Positions 26,343 through 35,680 of a stretch of 50,288 nucleotides of DNA are shown in pieces. The stretch is from an uncultured Bacteroides sp. GTDB lineage: Bacteria; Bacteroidota; Bacteroidia; Bacteroidales; Bacteroidaceae. The notes below the pieces were generated by a model that saw only the letters and a list, made by a program, of their open reading frames with translations, did no database searches and was not told where the DNA came from. Position 1 is the first letter of the stretch. Each line of letters starts with the position of its first letter. Position numbers and translations under genes: made by a program. The stretch lies in assembly GCA_948847595.1 (NCBI GenBank), contig CAQOGY010000022.1:2515-52802 (forward strand), in the 5' to 3' direction.

Positions 26343-26440
26343 TTTATTTCTTATAAGTAACAGATTTAGCAAATATAGCATTTTTATTTCTTATAAGTAA
26401 CGGATTTGGCGATTATAACGATTTTATTTCTTATAAGTAA
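26343..26440. repeat. Three direct repeats with exact 40-bp period at the ATPase promoter
   Basis: TTTATTTCTTATAAGTAA occurs exactly at 26343-26360, 26383-26400 and 26423-26440. The 22-bp interspaces are also partly alike (CAGATTTAGC versus CGGATTTGGC). The core contains the palindrome CTTATAAG. The first copy abuts the ATPase start codon. The -7 box lies between copies one and two. Confidence 0.92.
26370..26377 (-). promoter_or_regulatory. -7 box of the second ATPase gene
   Basis: Minus-strand TATATTTG at 26377-26370, about 30 bp before the ATG. The repeats at 26343 and 26383 flank it, which fits repression by binding. Confidence 0.55.
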
Positions 26441-26493
26441 TTCCTCCGCTTAAGAAAAACATTAATATATTTGTAATGCCACATTATAGAAAA

Positions 26494-26549
26494 GTATTAG
26501 AATGGGATAAAATAATACTTGTCTGCCATTACATTATCGCCTACTTTTG
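26494..26549 (+). promoter_or_regulatory. GTATYAG box plus promoter of the SusC-SusD-GH30 operon
   Basis: GTATTAG starts at 26494, again 24 bp before the -33 box (CTTG, 26518-26521, one mismatch). A 20-bp spacer follows, then TACTTTTG at 26542-26549. The leader to the ATG at 26627 is about 75 nt. Confidence 0.7.
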
Positions 26550-26626
26550 CATCATCCAATTACTGATTGAGGTTTCCATGGAGCAATCAGCAGTTGAACA
26601 GAGTTTATAATCTAATACAATAAATT

Positions 26627-29600
26627 ATGAGAAGAAAAATTCAATTTCTACTATTCCTTTTTCTCTGCTTGGTTAGTATTCCACTAACAGCACAGAACAT
26701 TGAAGTAAAAGGGATAGTAACAGAAGCAACGACAAACGACCCCTTACCAGGAGTTACAGTAAAAGTAAAAGGGAAAGACACTGGTACAATTACAAGCATA
26801 GATGGTAAATATGCCGTTAACGTCAATAAAGGCGATATTCTTGTATTCTCAACAGTAGGTATGAAAAGTATAGAGCGTACAATAACTTCAAACGCTCCAA
26901 TTAATGTCAGTCTGGAAGAAGACAACGTAGCTCTTGAACAGGTTGTAGTCATCGGTTATGGTACAGTAAAGAAAAGCCATCTCTCCGGAGCAGTCAGTTC
27001 AGTAGGTACAAAAGAGTTGAACGGCGCTGTCGCAACAAATGTGGGCACAGCTCTTCAAGGAAAAATTGCCGGTGTATCCGTAGCAAGTACAAGTGGTGAC
27101 CCGAACGAAGGGATGACTATCAACGTACGTGGTATCAGCTCTCTTTCAAATAATGATCCACTCTATGTCATCGATGGTTCCTTCGGAGACCTCAGCATGG
27201 TAGACCCGTCGGATATCGCTTCTATCGAAGTGTTGAAAGACGCTGCCGCTGCCGCCATCTATGGTTCTCGTGCTGCCGGTGGTGTAGTATTGGTGACTAC
27301 GAAGAGCGGGCGCAAAGATATGCCTACCAAACTTGATATAAACTTCTTCACAGGTTTCAGCCAGACTCCAAAAACGTTGAATGTCTTTAATGGTGAAGAA
27401 TACAGCCGTTTCGCACGTTATTATAATTTGGCAGCAGACGGTTATGGCACAGAAGTTGGTTCTGTTCCTTTTGTAGGTGCAGGCACAGACTGGCAAGACA
27501 TTATGCTTCGTACTGCAATGACTTACAAAGCCAACGCCAATATTAGCGGCGGTTCTAAAACTGCTTCATACAGTGCGTCCGCAAGCTATTTGAACAAAGA
27601 AGGTATTCTTCGCAACACCAGTCACGAATCATATAATATCCGTTTGAAAAGCGATTACTCTTTTCTGGATAATCGCCTGATTATCGGTGAATCGATGATA
27701 GTCCGCCTCTCTAAAGGTGAAGGTAACATTAATCAGGATACTATGGGTGAAATTTTGCGTTTCCCTTCAGTAGTTCCAGTCTTTGATCCGACAAACCCGA
27801 CCGGTTGGGGAACTTCCGCAGACATCAATCTTCCGAATCCGTATGCATATTATAGTACGGTGAACAAAAACAATGAAAAAACTCAGATCTTCTTAAACGC
27901 TTATTTACAAGCTGAAGTTATTAAAGGATTGAAATATAAACTGAACTTAGGACTTAGAAAGGACCACACCAAAAGCCGTACATATACGGGTGCCTACGAC
28001 CTGGGAACTTATGGTAAAAACGATGCCCCTGACCTGAGTGAAGGCTCTGCTGATTACGAATCATGGGTATTGGAGAATACATTGAACTATGATAAGATAT
28101 TTGGCAAACATAATCTTTCCGCACTGGTCGGCTATTCTGCACAAAAAGACAAGAGCTACGGTCTGAACGGCAGCAATACAGATATCCCTGAGTTCATTGA
28201 GACAATGACGGGTAACGTTAAATCAATGACAGCCTCCAGCTCAATAAACGAATTGGCTTTGGTTTCGCTCTTCGGACGTATCATGTATTCTTACGATGAC
28301 CGTTATCTGCTTTCTGCATCTATCCGCCGCGATGGTTCCTCACGTTTCAAGAAAGGACACCAGTTCGGCAGCTTCCCTTCAGCATCTATCGGATGGAACA
28401 TCAACCGTGAGAAATTCTTCAAACCATTGGAAAATGTATTTGACCAATTCAAACTTCGCCTCAGCTACGGTAAACTAGGTAATCAGCAGATGGATAAATA
28501 CTATCCTACCATCAGCGTAGTATCCGATGGCATGAATTACCTGCAAGGCAATAACATTTGGTTCGGTCAGTTGCCTAATGTAACCGCAGTATCTCCCACC
28601 GATCTGACTTGGGAAAGTACAGAAACTTTCAATGCAGGTCTGGACCTGAGTCTGTTGAACGGCAAATTAACATTGACAGCCGATGCTTATGTAAAAAATA
28701 CAAATGATGTATTACTTCCTGTCCCTTATGCTGCTTCTACCGGTATCAGCGGTCTGTCTATCCAGAACGCCGGCCAGGTACGTAACAAAGGATTCGAATT
28801 ATCCATCAATTGGCGCAGTACTATCGGTGATGACTTCAGCTACTATATCGGTGCAAATGCTACTACTGAAAAGAATGAAGTAACGAAGATTACTGCCGGT
28901 GGTAACAACATGGCTATTTCCGGTTACTCAGCTCACGGTGCCGGCGGACGCGGTATTAACAGATTTGAAGAAGGACACCCTATGTCATACTTCAACCTGA
29001 TTGAAACTGACGGTATTTTCCGCACACAGGAAGAGATTGATAACTACAAGAATAAGGACGGCAAACAAATTCAGCCGGGCGCACAACCGGGTGACGTACG
29101 TTACAAAGACTGGAATGGTGACGGTATTATTGATGAGAATGACCAACATGATGTAGGCAATCCGTTCCCTGATTTTACATTCGGCCTGCGCTTAGGCGGT
29201 GAATGGAAAGGATTCGACTTCGGTCTGTTCTTTGACGGCATGACAGGTAACAAAATATATAACTATCAGCGTTACTGCCTTGAATCGGGTAAGTTCAACG
29301 GTAACTACAGCACTAAGCTGGCTAACTCATGGAGACCGGATAATCAGAACACCGACATTCCTCGTTTCTCTAAAACAGACGGTACAGATAATGGATTGGC
29401 ATATACCGACAGATGGCTGGAAGACGGCTCTTACTTCCGTCTGAAAACACTGGATATCGGCTATTCACTCCCGAAGAACTTGCTGAAGAAAGTAAAACTG
29501 GAAAATGTAAGAATTTACACATCAATGGAGAATCTCTTCACATTGAGTAAATATTCGGGCTATTCTCCCGACCTCGGAGAAAGCGGCAGTGTAGATATCG

Positions 29601-29692
29601 GCGCATCTTACAGCGTATTCTCAAGAGGAATCGACCAAGGACGTTATCCGATACCACGTACTATCTCTTTCGGTATTCAGGTTAGCTTATAA
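26627..29692 (+). CDS. SusC/RagA-family TonB-dependent transporter
   Basis: This 1021-residue outer-membrane importer is the first gene of a glycan operon. It has a signal peptide (MRRKIQFLLFLFLCLVSIPLTAQ) and a carboxypeptidase-regulatory-like domain (about 25-95, VKGIVTEATTNDPLPGVTVK). A SusC plug follows (INVRGISSLSNNDPLYVIDG, then SIEVLKDAAAAAIYGSRAAGG), then a large barrel ending in ISFGIQVSL. Unlike the SusC at 2606 it has no STN domain and no sigma/anti-sigma pair, so control must come from a different regulator. The shared upstream element at 26494 is the likely site. SusD follows after 34 bp. Confidence 0.97.
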   Translation: MRRKIQFLLFLFLCLVSIPLTAQNIEVKGIVTEATTNDPLPGVTVKVKGKDTGTITSIDGKYAVNVNKGDILVFSTVGMKSIERTITSNAPINVSLEEDNVALEQVVVIGYGTVKKSHLSGAVSSVGTKELNGAVATNVGTALQGKIAGVSVASTSGDPNEGMTINVRGISSLSNNDPLYVIDGSFGDLSMVDPSDIASIEVLKDAAAAAIYGSRAAGGVVLVTTKSGRKDMPTKLDINFFTGFSQTPKTLNVFNGEEYSRFARYYNLAADGYGTEVGSVPFVGAGTDWQDIMLRTAMTYKANANISGGSKTASYSASASYLNKEGILRNTSHESYNIRLKSDYSFLDNRLIIGESMIVRLSKGEGNINQDTMGEILRFPSVVPVFDPTNPTGWGTSADINLPNPYAYYSTVNKNNEKTQIFLNAYLQAEVIKGLKYKLNLGLRKDHTKSRTYTGAYDLGTYGKNDAPDLSEGSADYESWVLENTLNYDKIFGKHNLSALVGYSAQKDKSYGLNGSNTDIPEFIETMTGNVKSMTASSSINELALVSLFGRIMYSYDDRYLLSASIRRDGSSRFKKGHQFGSFPSASIGWNINREKFFKPLENVFDQFKLRLSYGKLGNQQMDKYYPTISVVSDGMNYLQGNNIWFGQLPNVTAVSPTDLTWESTETFNAGLDLSLLNGKLTLTADAYVKNTNDVLLPVPYAASTGISGLSIQNAGQVRNKGFELSINWRSTIGDDFSYYIGANATTEKNEVTKITAGGNNMAISGYSAHGAGGRGINRFEEGHPMSYFNLIETDGIFRTQEEIDNYKNKDGKQIQPGAQPGDVRYKDWNGDGIIDENDQHDVGNPFPDFTFGLRLGGEWKGFDFGLFFDGMTGNKIYNYQRYCLESGKFNGNYSTKLANSWRPDNQNTDIPRFSKTDGTDNGLAYTDRWLEDGSYFRLKTLDIGYSLPKNLLKKVKLENVRIYTSMENLFTLSKYSGYSPDLGESGSVDIGASYSVFSRGIDQGRYPIPRTISFGIQVSL

Positions 29693-29726
29693 TACGAAGA
29701 TAATACACACTAATTGAATTTATAAC

Positions 29727-31358
29727 ATGAAAAAGAACTGGTTATCATACATATGCGTGGCGACTCTCCTTTCCGGAGCATTGACCTCGTGCAACGAATC
29801 CAACTTTTTGGATCTGTCAGATCCCAATCACTTCACAGAAAATAATTTCTGGAAGAATAAAGCTGATGCAGAGAGCGGTCTCGCTGCCGCCTACTCACCG
29901 ATTAAATATCAAATGAACGGTTATTACGGTGCATTCGACGGATGGTTGAATCTGAACAGCCGCGGCGACGATATCTTTACGATTCTGAACGAAGAGGCTT
30001 CCATGTGGGCCATCGCTACATTCCAGAACTCCAGTACAACAGGAAATGATCCATACGGAGCACTCTATGCAGGTATTCAGCGTGCTAATCTGGTACTGAA
30101 GAATATTGATTTGGTTCCGGCAACAGGGATTAGTGAGGAAGACCGTTCCACCATTAAAGGAGAAGCTCTCTTTCTGAGAGGCTTCCAATACTTCCTGTTA
30201 GTACACAACTATAAAGAAGTTCCTCTGCGTGTGGTTCCATCCAACGAAGACGAAAGCAACAAACCCGCCGCCAAGGAAGAACAGCTTTGGAAACAGGCAG
30301 AAGATGATTTGAAAGATGCTATCAGCTGTAACCTTCCTGTGACCCGTTCCGGTGATGAAAAAGGTCGCATTGAGAAAGGGGCCGCCATCGCTATGCTTGC
30401 CAAAGTATACCTGTACCAGCACAAGTATCCCGAAGCAAAAGCACAACTGCAATTATTGATGAACGCTCCTTACTATCCGGGACGTTACAACCTGATAGAG
30501 AACTTCGCTGAAAACTTTACTACAGCAAAAGAGAACAATGAAGAATCTGTATTCGAATTGCAATATAGTAGTGATGGTGAATTGACATGGGGTAACGAAA
30601 GTGGCATCAGCCTCGGTAACTCTCTTCCTCAGTTTGTGGGTCCGGTTGCCGGCGGTGGTTGGGCTAAATTGATGCCTTCCAGTTTCGCTGTCGGCCAGTT
30701 TGTGAAAGAAGAACGTCCTGCCGGATCGGATACGAAGTTTGACAAACGTATGTACGCAAGTTTATTCTTTAATCCGGAATCTATGAATGACGTTGTTAAG
30801 AATGAAAAATGGTATGGCGGCAACCGTTCGATGGAAGATCTCTGGGATGGCAACAGTGGTAAAATGACTGGGGGTGCTCCCTCATTTAGCCAGGGAGACG
30901 GTAAGTTTCTGCTGAAAAAGTACACTGCATATTTTGTGAATGCGACTAATGCCGATAATATGGGGCATAAGGAAGGTAAAGCAAACAATCTGCGTGCTAT
31001 GCGTTTTTCAGAAGTACTGTTGATGTATGCCGAAGCCTGTGCTATGACAAACGATGCCAACGGTGCAAATACAGCGTTGAAGATCATTCGCAAGAGAGCC
31101 GGATTGGCAGACAAGACTTTTGCCCAAGCTGATTTAATGGCAGAAATCGAACATCAGTGCTTACTTGAGTTCTTCGGTGAAGGACACCGTTTTGACGACT
31201 TGAAACGTTGGTATACCACTCAAGAGATCAAGACAATCTTCAACGCAAATGAAAAGCAGGGAGCAGATAATTTCCAGGAGAAATACAGATATTATCCGAT
31301 TCCTTCCGGTGAGTTAAACAATAACAATGCCATGGAACAAACTGAACTGTGGAGATAA
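29727..31358 (+). CDS. SusD/RagB-family glycan-binding lipoprotein
   Basis: This 543-residue surface lipoprotein has Cys22 in its lipobox (LLSGALTSC). SusD hallmarks include FLDLSDPNHFTENNFWKNKA, TIKGEALFLRGFQYFLLVHN, RFSEVLLMYAEACAMTND and the C-terminal YYPIPSGELNNNNAMEQ. It should bind the glycan and close the 26627 transporter. It is followed after 30 bp by the GH30 gene, so the four genes 26627-34156 form an operon. Confidence 0.96.
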   Translation: MKKNWLSYICVATLLSGALTSCNESNFLDLSDPNHFTENNFWKNKADAESGLAAAYSPIKYQMNGYYGAFDGWLNLNSRGDDIFTILNEEASMWAIATFQNSSTTGNDPYGALYAGIQRANLVLKNIDLVPATGISEEDRSTIKGEALFLRGFQYFLLVHNYKEVPLRVVPSNEDESNKPAAKEEQLWKQAEDDLKDAISCNLPVTRSGDEKGRIEKGAAIAMLAKVYLYQHKYPEAKAQLQLLMNAPYYPGRYNLIENFAENFTTAKENNEESVFELQYSSDGELTWGNESGISLGNSLPQFVGPVAGGGWAKLMPSSFAVGQFVKEERPAGSDTKFDKRMYASLFFNPESMNDVVKNEKWYGGNRSMEDLWDGNSGKMTGGAPSFSQGDGKFLLKKYTAYFVNATNADNMGHKEGKANNLRAMRFSEVLLMYAEACAMTNDANGANTALKIIRKRAGLADKTFAQADLMAEIEHQCLLEFFGEGHRFDDLKRWYTTQEIKTIFNANEKQGADNFQEKYRYYPIPSGELNNNNAMEQTELWR

Positions 31359-31388
31359 TACCTTTAAACCCATTTATATTAGAAAATT

Positions 31389-32951
31389 ATGAAAAAGATA
31401 TATTCATTATTATTTATAGCGCTTTTCCTCTTTTTAGGATACTCTTGCGATGATGGAAGTTTAGATCACAGCGATGTATACATTCCGGACCCTGTAGAAG
31501 AAAACTTTGAAGATGACGGAATTGCGCCGGAACCAACCACTACCGCTGTCATAAAGATGAAGATTGGAGAAGAGAACAAACACCAAGTGATTGACGGTTT
31601 CGGCTGTGCGTTCTGTGGATGGTCACACCGTATTTGGAATACCATGCAACGTGATGCGGTGATGGAAGACTTGTTTGGTAAATCAGGTTTAGCCCTGAAT
31701 ATTTTCCGTGGCGAAGTATTCCCTTCTTATTGTAATCCGGAAACGGGTGATATTGAATTCAAAATGGACCGCAATTTCATGTTACGCCCCGATGATCCTT
31801 CTATGATCAATAACTATTGGCGTAACTACAACGGTGAAGAGTGCGGAGAACAGACGCAACTGGGACAAATGTGGCTGGTTGACCATATCAACAAAAAATA
31901 TAAAGATGTCAAGTTCTTCTTTTCTGTTTGGTGTCCCCCTGTTGTATGGAAAAGCAATGGTAAACTTAATGGCGGAAGCCTGAAAACGGATTACTACGAA
32001 GATTATGCAAATTACCTGATGGACTTTGTAGATGCTTATGAAAAAGGACTGGGCATTGATATCTTTGCGATGTCCGGATGGAATGAACCGGATGTTCTAT
32101 CCAGCATGGGAGGATGGGCCAGCTGCTCTTGGAGCGTAGACCAAATGGCTAAGTTCGTACTCGAAAACCTTCGTCCGGAGATGAACAAGAGAGGACATAG
32201 CGATATGAAACTGGTATATGGCGAGAATGCCTGGTGGTCATGGGCTACTAAACATATTAATTCAAGCCTTGAAAAGTATCCTGAATTGGCAGACCCGAAT
32301 TTGATTGTTGCTGGTCACGGCTATTCCACAACAGATGCAAGCATCGCACCTTTTGAACAAGCGGAAAAGCATAATCTCCATATCTGGCAGACAGAGATCA
32401 GTGATGATAAGGACCGTAAGGAAACATGGCCGGATGCAATGAAGTGGGCAAAAACCTTCCACAGTTATATGGCAAATGGCAATGTAAGCGGCTTTGTATG
32501 GTGGGCAGGTGCACGTCCTTGCAGCTCAACGGGCGAAAACCTGATACAGTTGGAAGAAGCATTGCCTAGTACAACCTACTATAGAGTACCCCGCTACTAT
32601 ACTTTCGGACAGTACACTAAGTACATCGAACCTGATGCTGTACGTGTGGATGTAGAAGCTGTTTCTTCAGAGGCCGACAAGCTTCCGGAAGAGTTATTGG
32701 TTTCTGCTTATATAAAAGACGATACTTATACCATCGTGCTGGTCAACGCTTCTGAAAAGGAGTCCTTCTCTACTTTAGTGGAGATCGAGGGAGTAGAATT
32801 TCAAAATATGAGAACTTATACCTCCAGTGAAAATGTGAAATGGCAACAAAAAAAGATCAATCCGTCTTCAAGCGGTTTGCGTGCCATTACTGTTCCTAAA
32901 TACAGTGTAGTAACTGTGACCGGTAAAATAAAAGGCCACGAAGCTGAATAA
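31389..32951 (+). CDS. Glycoside hydrolase family 30 lipoprotein
   Basis: This 520-residue enzyme is anchored by Cys20 (LFLGYSC). The (beta/alpha)8 catalytic domain begins at QVIDGFGCAFCGWSHRIW. The acid/base Glu233 lies in SGWNEPDVLSS and the nucleophile Glu336 in IWQTEISDDKD, followed by FVWWAGARPCSS. A beta-sandwich closes the protein (YTIVLVNASEKESFSTLVEI, then VPKYSVVTVTGK), as usual for GH30. Known family activities include beta-1,6-glucanase, endo-xylanase, beta-glucosidase and galactanase. Which applies here cannot be told. As a surface enzyme encoded next to SusD it probably makes the first cuts in the polysaccharide. Confidence 0.9.
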   Translation: MKKIYSLLFIALFLFLGYSCDDGSLDHSDVYIPDPVEENFEDDGIAPEPTTTAVIKMKIGEENKHQVIDGFGCAFCGWSHRIWNTMQRDAVMEDLFGKSGLALNIFRGEVFPSYCNPETGDIEFKMDRNFMLRPDDPSMINNYWRNYNGEECGEQTQLGQMWLVDHINKKYKDVKFFFSVWCPPVVWKSNGKLNGGSLKTDYYEDYANYLMDFVDAYEKGLGIDIFAMSGWNEPDVLSSMGGWASCSWSVDQMAKFVLENLRPEMNKRGHSDMKLVYGENAWWSWATKHINSSLEKYPELADPNLIVAGHGYSTTDASIAPFEQAEKHNLHIWQTEISDDKDRKETWPDAMKWAKTFHSYMANGNVSGFVWWAGARPCSSTGENLIQLEEALPSTTYYRVPRYYTFGQYTKYIEPDAVRVDVEAVSSEADKLPEELLVSAYIKDDTYTIVLVNASEKESFSTLVEIEGVEFQNMRTYTSSENVKWQQKKINPSSSGLRAITVPKYSVVTVTGKIKGHEAE

Positions 32952-32974
32952 TGAATTATAAATTAGAGAATACC

Positions 32975-34156
32975 ATGAAAAGAAATATAATATACTTAGC
33001 AGGAATCGCACTTTGTGCCATCGGACTATTCTCCGGCTGTGACGAAGACCTACCTAGTTATGCAAATCTGACTGTAAATGCAGAGACTTTAACGATTAAT
33101 CTGGATGAAACAACCGAAGGAAGTTTCAGTATCGTCGAAGGTAATGGCGGCTACAAAGTGAACAGTTCAGACGCAACAGTAGCAACAGCAGTCATTTCGG
33201 GCAATGAAGTAATTGTGACAGGCCTGGAATATGGCACTGCGACATTAACCGTTACCGACTGGACAAAGAAATCAGCAAATGTGAAAATCATTGTAGACCA
33301 AGAACAGGAACTGGTAATAAAAACAAGTTCTACTACTATGTTCTTTGGAGAATCCAAAACTCTCGAAGTATATACCGGAAACGGTGGATATAGTATTACT
33401 TCTTCCGACGAGTCTGTTGCAACCGCCAAAATCAGCGAAGACGGTAAAATAGATATTACTTCTATCACTCCGGGTACTACCACGCTTTCTGTAAAAGACA
33501 AACATAACAAAACGGCTGATATCTCGGTAAAAGTGATCAGGAAACTTGTTGTAGACAATAGCGCAGATATTACTTATCTGGTAATTGATGAACCTGTCAC
33601 TATTAAGATTCTGGATGGTAATGGCGAATATACTTGTAAAGGTAATGGTTCTGCCACCTATCTGAAATGCTCAATGGCTGAAAACGGGACAGAAGTTATT
33701 GTTGAAGGACTGAAAAGATACCGCTATAACAAAACGATAACTATCAGTGATAAAGAGGGACAATCTATTGATATTTATGTTAATACCATTGACGATCCTT
33801 ATTTGGTGAATCCTTCGTATCGTTATCTGATAGCTGGTTCTTATGCTTATCTGTACCCTTCTACATCAAAAGCCGGTGAAGCGATTTATTCTTCTGAACT
33901 CAACATTTCTCAGTTGATTATAAAGAGTGCAACGACCACTTCAGCGACTGGCTTCGCAGTAGAATTCACAGGTGATCTGAGTGTCGGTACCAAAACGAAA
34001 CCTATGCTCTACAAAGTGGCAAAAGGTAAAGTAGACAAAAGCACAGAGTACCCTATAGAAGATTGCCGAATTGATAAAATAGAAGATGGCTGGTATTGGG
34101 TCAGCTTCATAGAACCGGGCTATACCGTTCGTTCTTATTTCATTACCAAACAATAA
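32975..34156 (+). CDS. Surface lipoprotein with three Ig-like (Big_2-type) repeats; probable glycan-binding protein
   Basis: The 393-residue lipoprotein has Cys22 (AIGLFSGC). Three repeats of about 80-85 residues each contain a GNGxY and ATxxxS pattern (SIVEGNGGYKVNSSDATVAT, EVYTGNGGYSITSSDESVAT, KILDGNGEYTCKGNGSAT). A unique C-terminal domain of about 130 residues follows. A frame-compatible ATG at 32951 overlaps the GH30 stop codon, but the ATG at 32975 gives a clean lipoprotein signal. Its place after SusC-SusD-GH30 is where surface glycan-binding proteins usually lie. I recognise no specific binding family in the C-terminal domain. Confidence 0.8.
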   Translation: MKRNIIYLAGIALCAIGLFSGCDEDLPSYANLTVNAETLTINLDETTEGSFSIVEGNGGYKVNSSDATVATAVISGNEVIVTGLEYGTATLTVTDWTKKSANVKIIVDQEQELVIKTSSTTMFFGESKTLEVYTGNGGYSITSSDESVATAKISEDGKIDITSITPGTTTLSVKDKHNKTADISVKVIRKLVVDNSADITYLVIDEPVTIKILDGNGEYTCKGNGSATYLKCSMAENGTEVIVEGLKRYRYNKTITISDKEGQSIDIYVNTIDDPYLVNPSYRYLIAGSYAYLYPSTSKAGEAIYSSELNISQLIIKSATTTSATGFAVEFTGDLSVGTKTKPMLYKVAKGKVDKSTEYPIEDCRIDKIEDGWYWVSFIEPGYTVRSYFITKQ

Positions 34157-34213
34157 TTTGTAAACTTGACACATATCTTTTGAAAGTACCCCCATGCTTT
34201 TAAAGTGACGAAT

Positions 34214-34284
34214 ATAAAAAGAGATTGTTCTTGCAACGCAGTATATCCTTTGTATTGTCTGTATTGTAACCAATCTCTTTTTAT
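34214..34284 (+). terminator. Long-loop terminator-like hairpin
   Basis: Perfect 14-bp arms ATAAAAAGAGATTG (34214-34227) and CAATCTCTTTTTAT (34271-34284), 43-nt loop, with a U-rich 3' arm. It lies between the lipoprotein gene and the GH130 gene. No good promoter was found before GH130, so partial read-through is likely. Confidence 0.6.
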
Positions 34285-34340
34285 CTTGTCAAGCAATGCA
34301 AAAGAATCGCATATAGACTCTTTATAATTTGAGAATTAAT

Positions 34341-35531
34341 ATGAATAGATATGATAACAGACTACATATTCTCACGAAAGAATATGATGAGCTCATCTCA
34401 CGTGAAAATGAAAAGATACTGCCCGGCAATGGTGTTTTTGAACGATACAAATACCCCATTCTGACAGCAGACCACCCCCCGCTGGAGTGGAGATACGACT
34501 TCAATCCGGAAACAAATCCCTATCTGATGGAACGTTTCGGCATTAACGCCGTATTCAATGCAGGCGCTATCAAATTCAACGGGAAATATCTTATTATGGC
34601 ACGAGTAGAAGGGCATGACCGCAAATCATTCTTTGCCATCGCAGAAAGTCCCAATGGTATCGACAACTTCCGCTTCTGGGAATATCCGGTACAACTGCCG
34701 GACCTATATCCGGAAGAAACGAACGTCTACGATATGCGTCTGACAAAACACGAGGACGGATGGATATACGGTATCTTCTGCTCGGAAAGCAAAGATCCGG
34801 ACGCACCCGCAGGAGACCTCACATCGGCCATTGCAGCAGCAGGAATCATACGCAGCAGGGACCTTAAAAACTGGGAACGCCTGCCCAACCTCGTCTCCCA
34901 AAGCCAGCAACGGAATGTGGTGCTGCACCCCGAATTCGTAGACGGCAAATATGCATTGTACACCCGTCCGCAGGACGGATTCATCGATGCAGGCAGCGGA
35001 GGCGGTATTTCATGGGCATTGATAGACGATATCACTCATGCAGTGGTCAAGAAGGAAATCGTTATAGAACAGCGCCATTATCACACGATCAAAGAAGTGA
35101 AAAACGGTGAAGGGCCTCATCCCATCAAGACTCCCGAAGGATGGCTACATCTGGCACACGGAGTCCGTGCCTGTGCTGCCGGACTCAGATATGTCCTATA
35201 TCTGTATATGACGTCTTTAGATGACCCCAGTAAAGTGATAGCCCAGCCGGGAGGTTACTTCATGGCACCCGTGGGAGAAGAAAGAACCGGAGATGTATCC
35301 AACGTCTTGTTTTCCAACGGATGGATCGCGGATGAAGACGGAACGGTATACATCTACTATGCTTCCTCCGACACACGGATGCACGTAGCGACTTCTACGA
35401 TCGAACGGCTAATCGATTACTGCCGGCATACACCGGAAGACAGACTCCGTTCCACGACTTCCGTGAAAAGCATATACGATATCATAGAAGCCAATAAGCT
35501 CGTGATGTCGGAAAATGCCGTTATATTATAG
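34341..35531 (+). CDS. GH130 4-O-beta-D-mannosyl-D-glucose phosphorylase
   Basis: This 396-residue cytoplasmic enzyme lacks a signal peptide. The GH130 subfamily 1 features are strong: GNGVFERYKYPILTADHPPL, NPYLMERFGINAVFNAGAI, MARVEGHDRKSFFAIAESPN and ETNVYDMRLTKHEDGWIYGI, then HPEFVDGKYALYTRPQDG. The characterised Bacteroides fragilis mannosylglucose phosphorylase has this architecture. The expected reaction is mannosyl-beta-1,4-glucose plus phosphate to mannose-1-phosphate plus glucose (EC 2.4.1.281). The frame is open from a TTG at 34329, but the ATG at 34341 is the natural start. No mannobiose 2-epimerase is in the window. The symporter gene next door could supply the disaccharide. Confidence 0.9.
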   Translation: MNRYDNRLHILTKEYDELISRENEKILPGNGVFERYKYPILTADHPPLEWRYDFNPETNPYLMERFGINAVFNAGAIKFNGKYLIMARVEGHDRKSFFAIAESPNGIDNFRFWEYPVQLPDLYPEETNVYDMRLTKHEDGWIYGIFCSESKDPDAPAGDLTSAIAAAGIIRSRDLKNWERLPNLVSQSQQRNVVLHPEFVDGKYALYTRPQDGFIDAGSGGGISWALIDDITHAVVKKEIVIEQRHYHTIKEVKNGEGPHPIKTPEGWLHLAHGVRACAAGLRYVLYLYMTSLDDPSKVIAQPGGYFMAPVGEERTGDVSNVLFSNGWIADEDGTVYIYYASSDTRMHVATSTIERLIDYCRHTPEDRLRSTTSVKSIYDIIEANKLVMSENAVIL

Positions 35532-35586
35532 TTCCGGAAGCAGTATTATCATCTGTCTTTCAAGATGTTCCATTCTGCATGATGGA

Positions 35587-35674
35587 TATTAACAACTGAG
35601 TTGCAGGGTATTAACATCTGACACGTCAAGTCTTAACACCTGACGTGTCAGCTATTAAAGCCTGAGAAGTCAGA
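35587..35674. repeat. Four tandem dyads with exact 22-bp period upstream of the symporter promoter
   Basis: The word CTGA recurs at 35596, 35618, 35640 and 35662, each exactly 22 bp apart and preceded by TTAACA or TTAAAG. Each unit holds a dyad: CTGACGTGTCAG is perfect in the third, and CTGAGAAGTCAG and CTGACACGTCAA are near-perfect in the others; the first is weakest. Twenty-two bp is about two helical turns, so bound proteins would sit on one face of the DNA. Confidence 0.85.
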
Positions 35675-35680
35675 TAAATA

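Noticed and set aside
26343..26440. CRISPR-like spacing of three 18-bp repeats at 40-bp period
   Set aside because: Only three copies, the interspaces are similar to each other rather than unique, and no cas gene is present. It fits an operator array at a promoter better.
26466..26473. Alternative -7 box TATATTTG before the SusC gene at 26627
   Set aside because: No TTTG at the right distance upstream, whereas the promoter at 26518-26549 has both boxes and the shared element.
34250..34335. Possible own promoter for the GH130 gene
   Set aside because: Several TTTG and TATA-like strings occur, but none gives TAnnTTTG with a correctly spaced -33 box.
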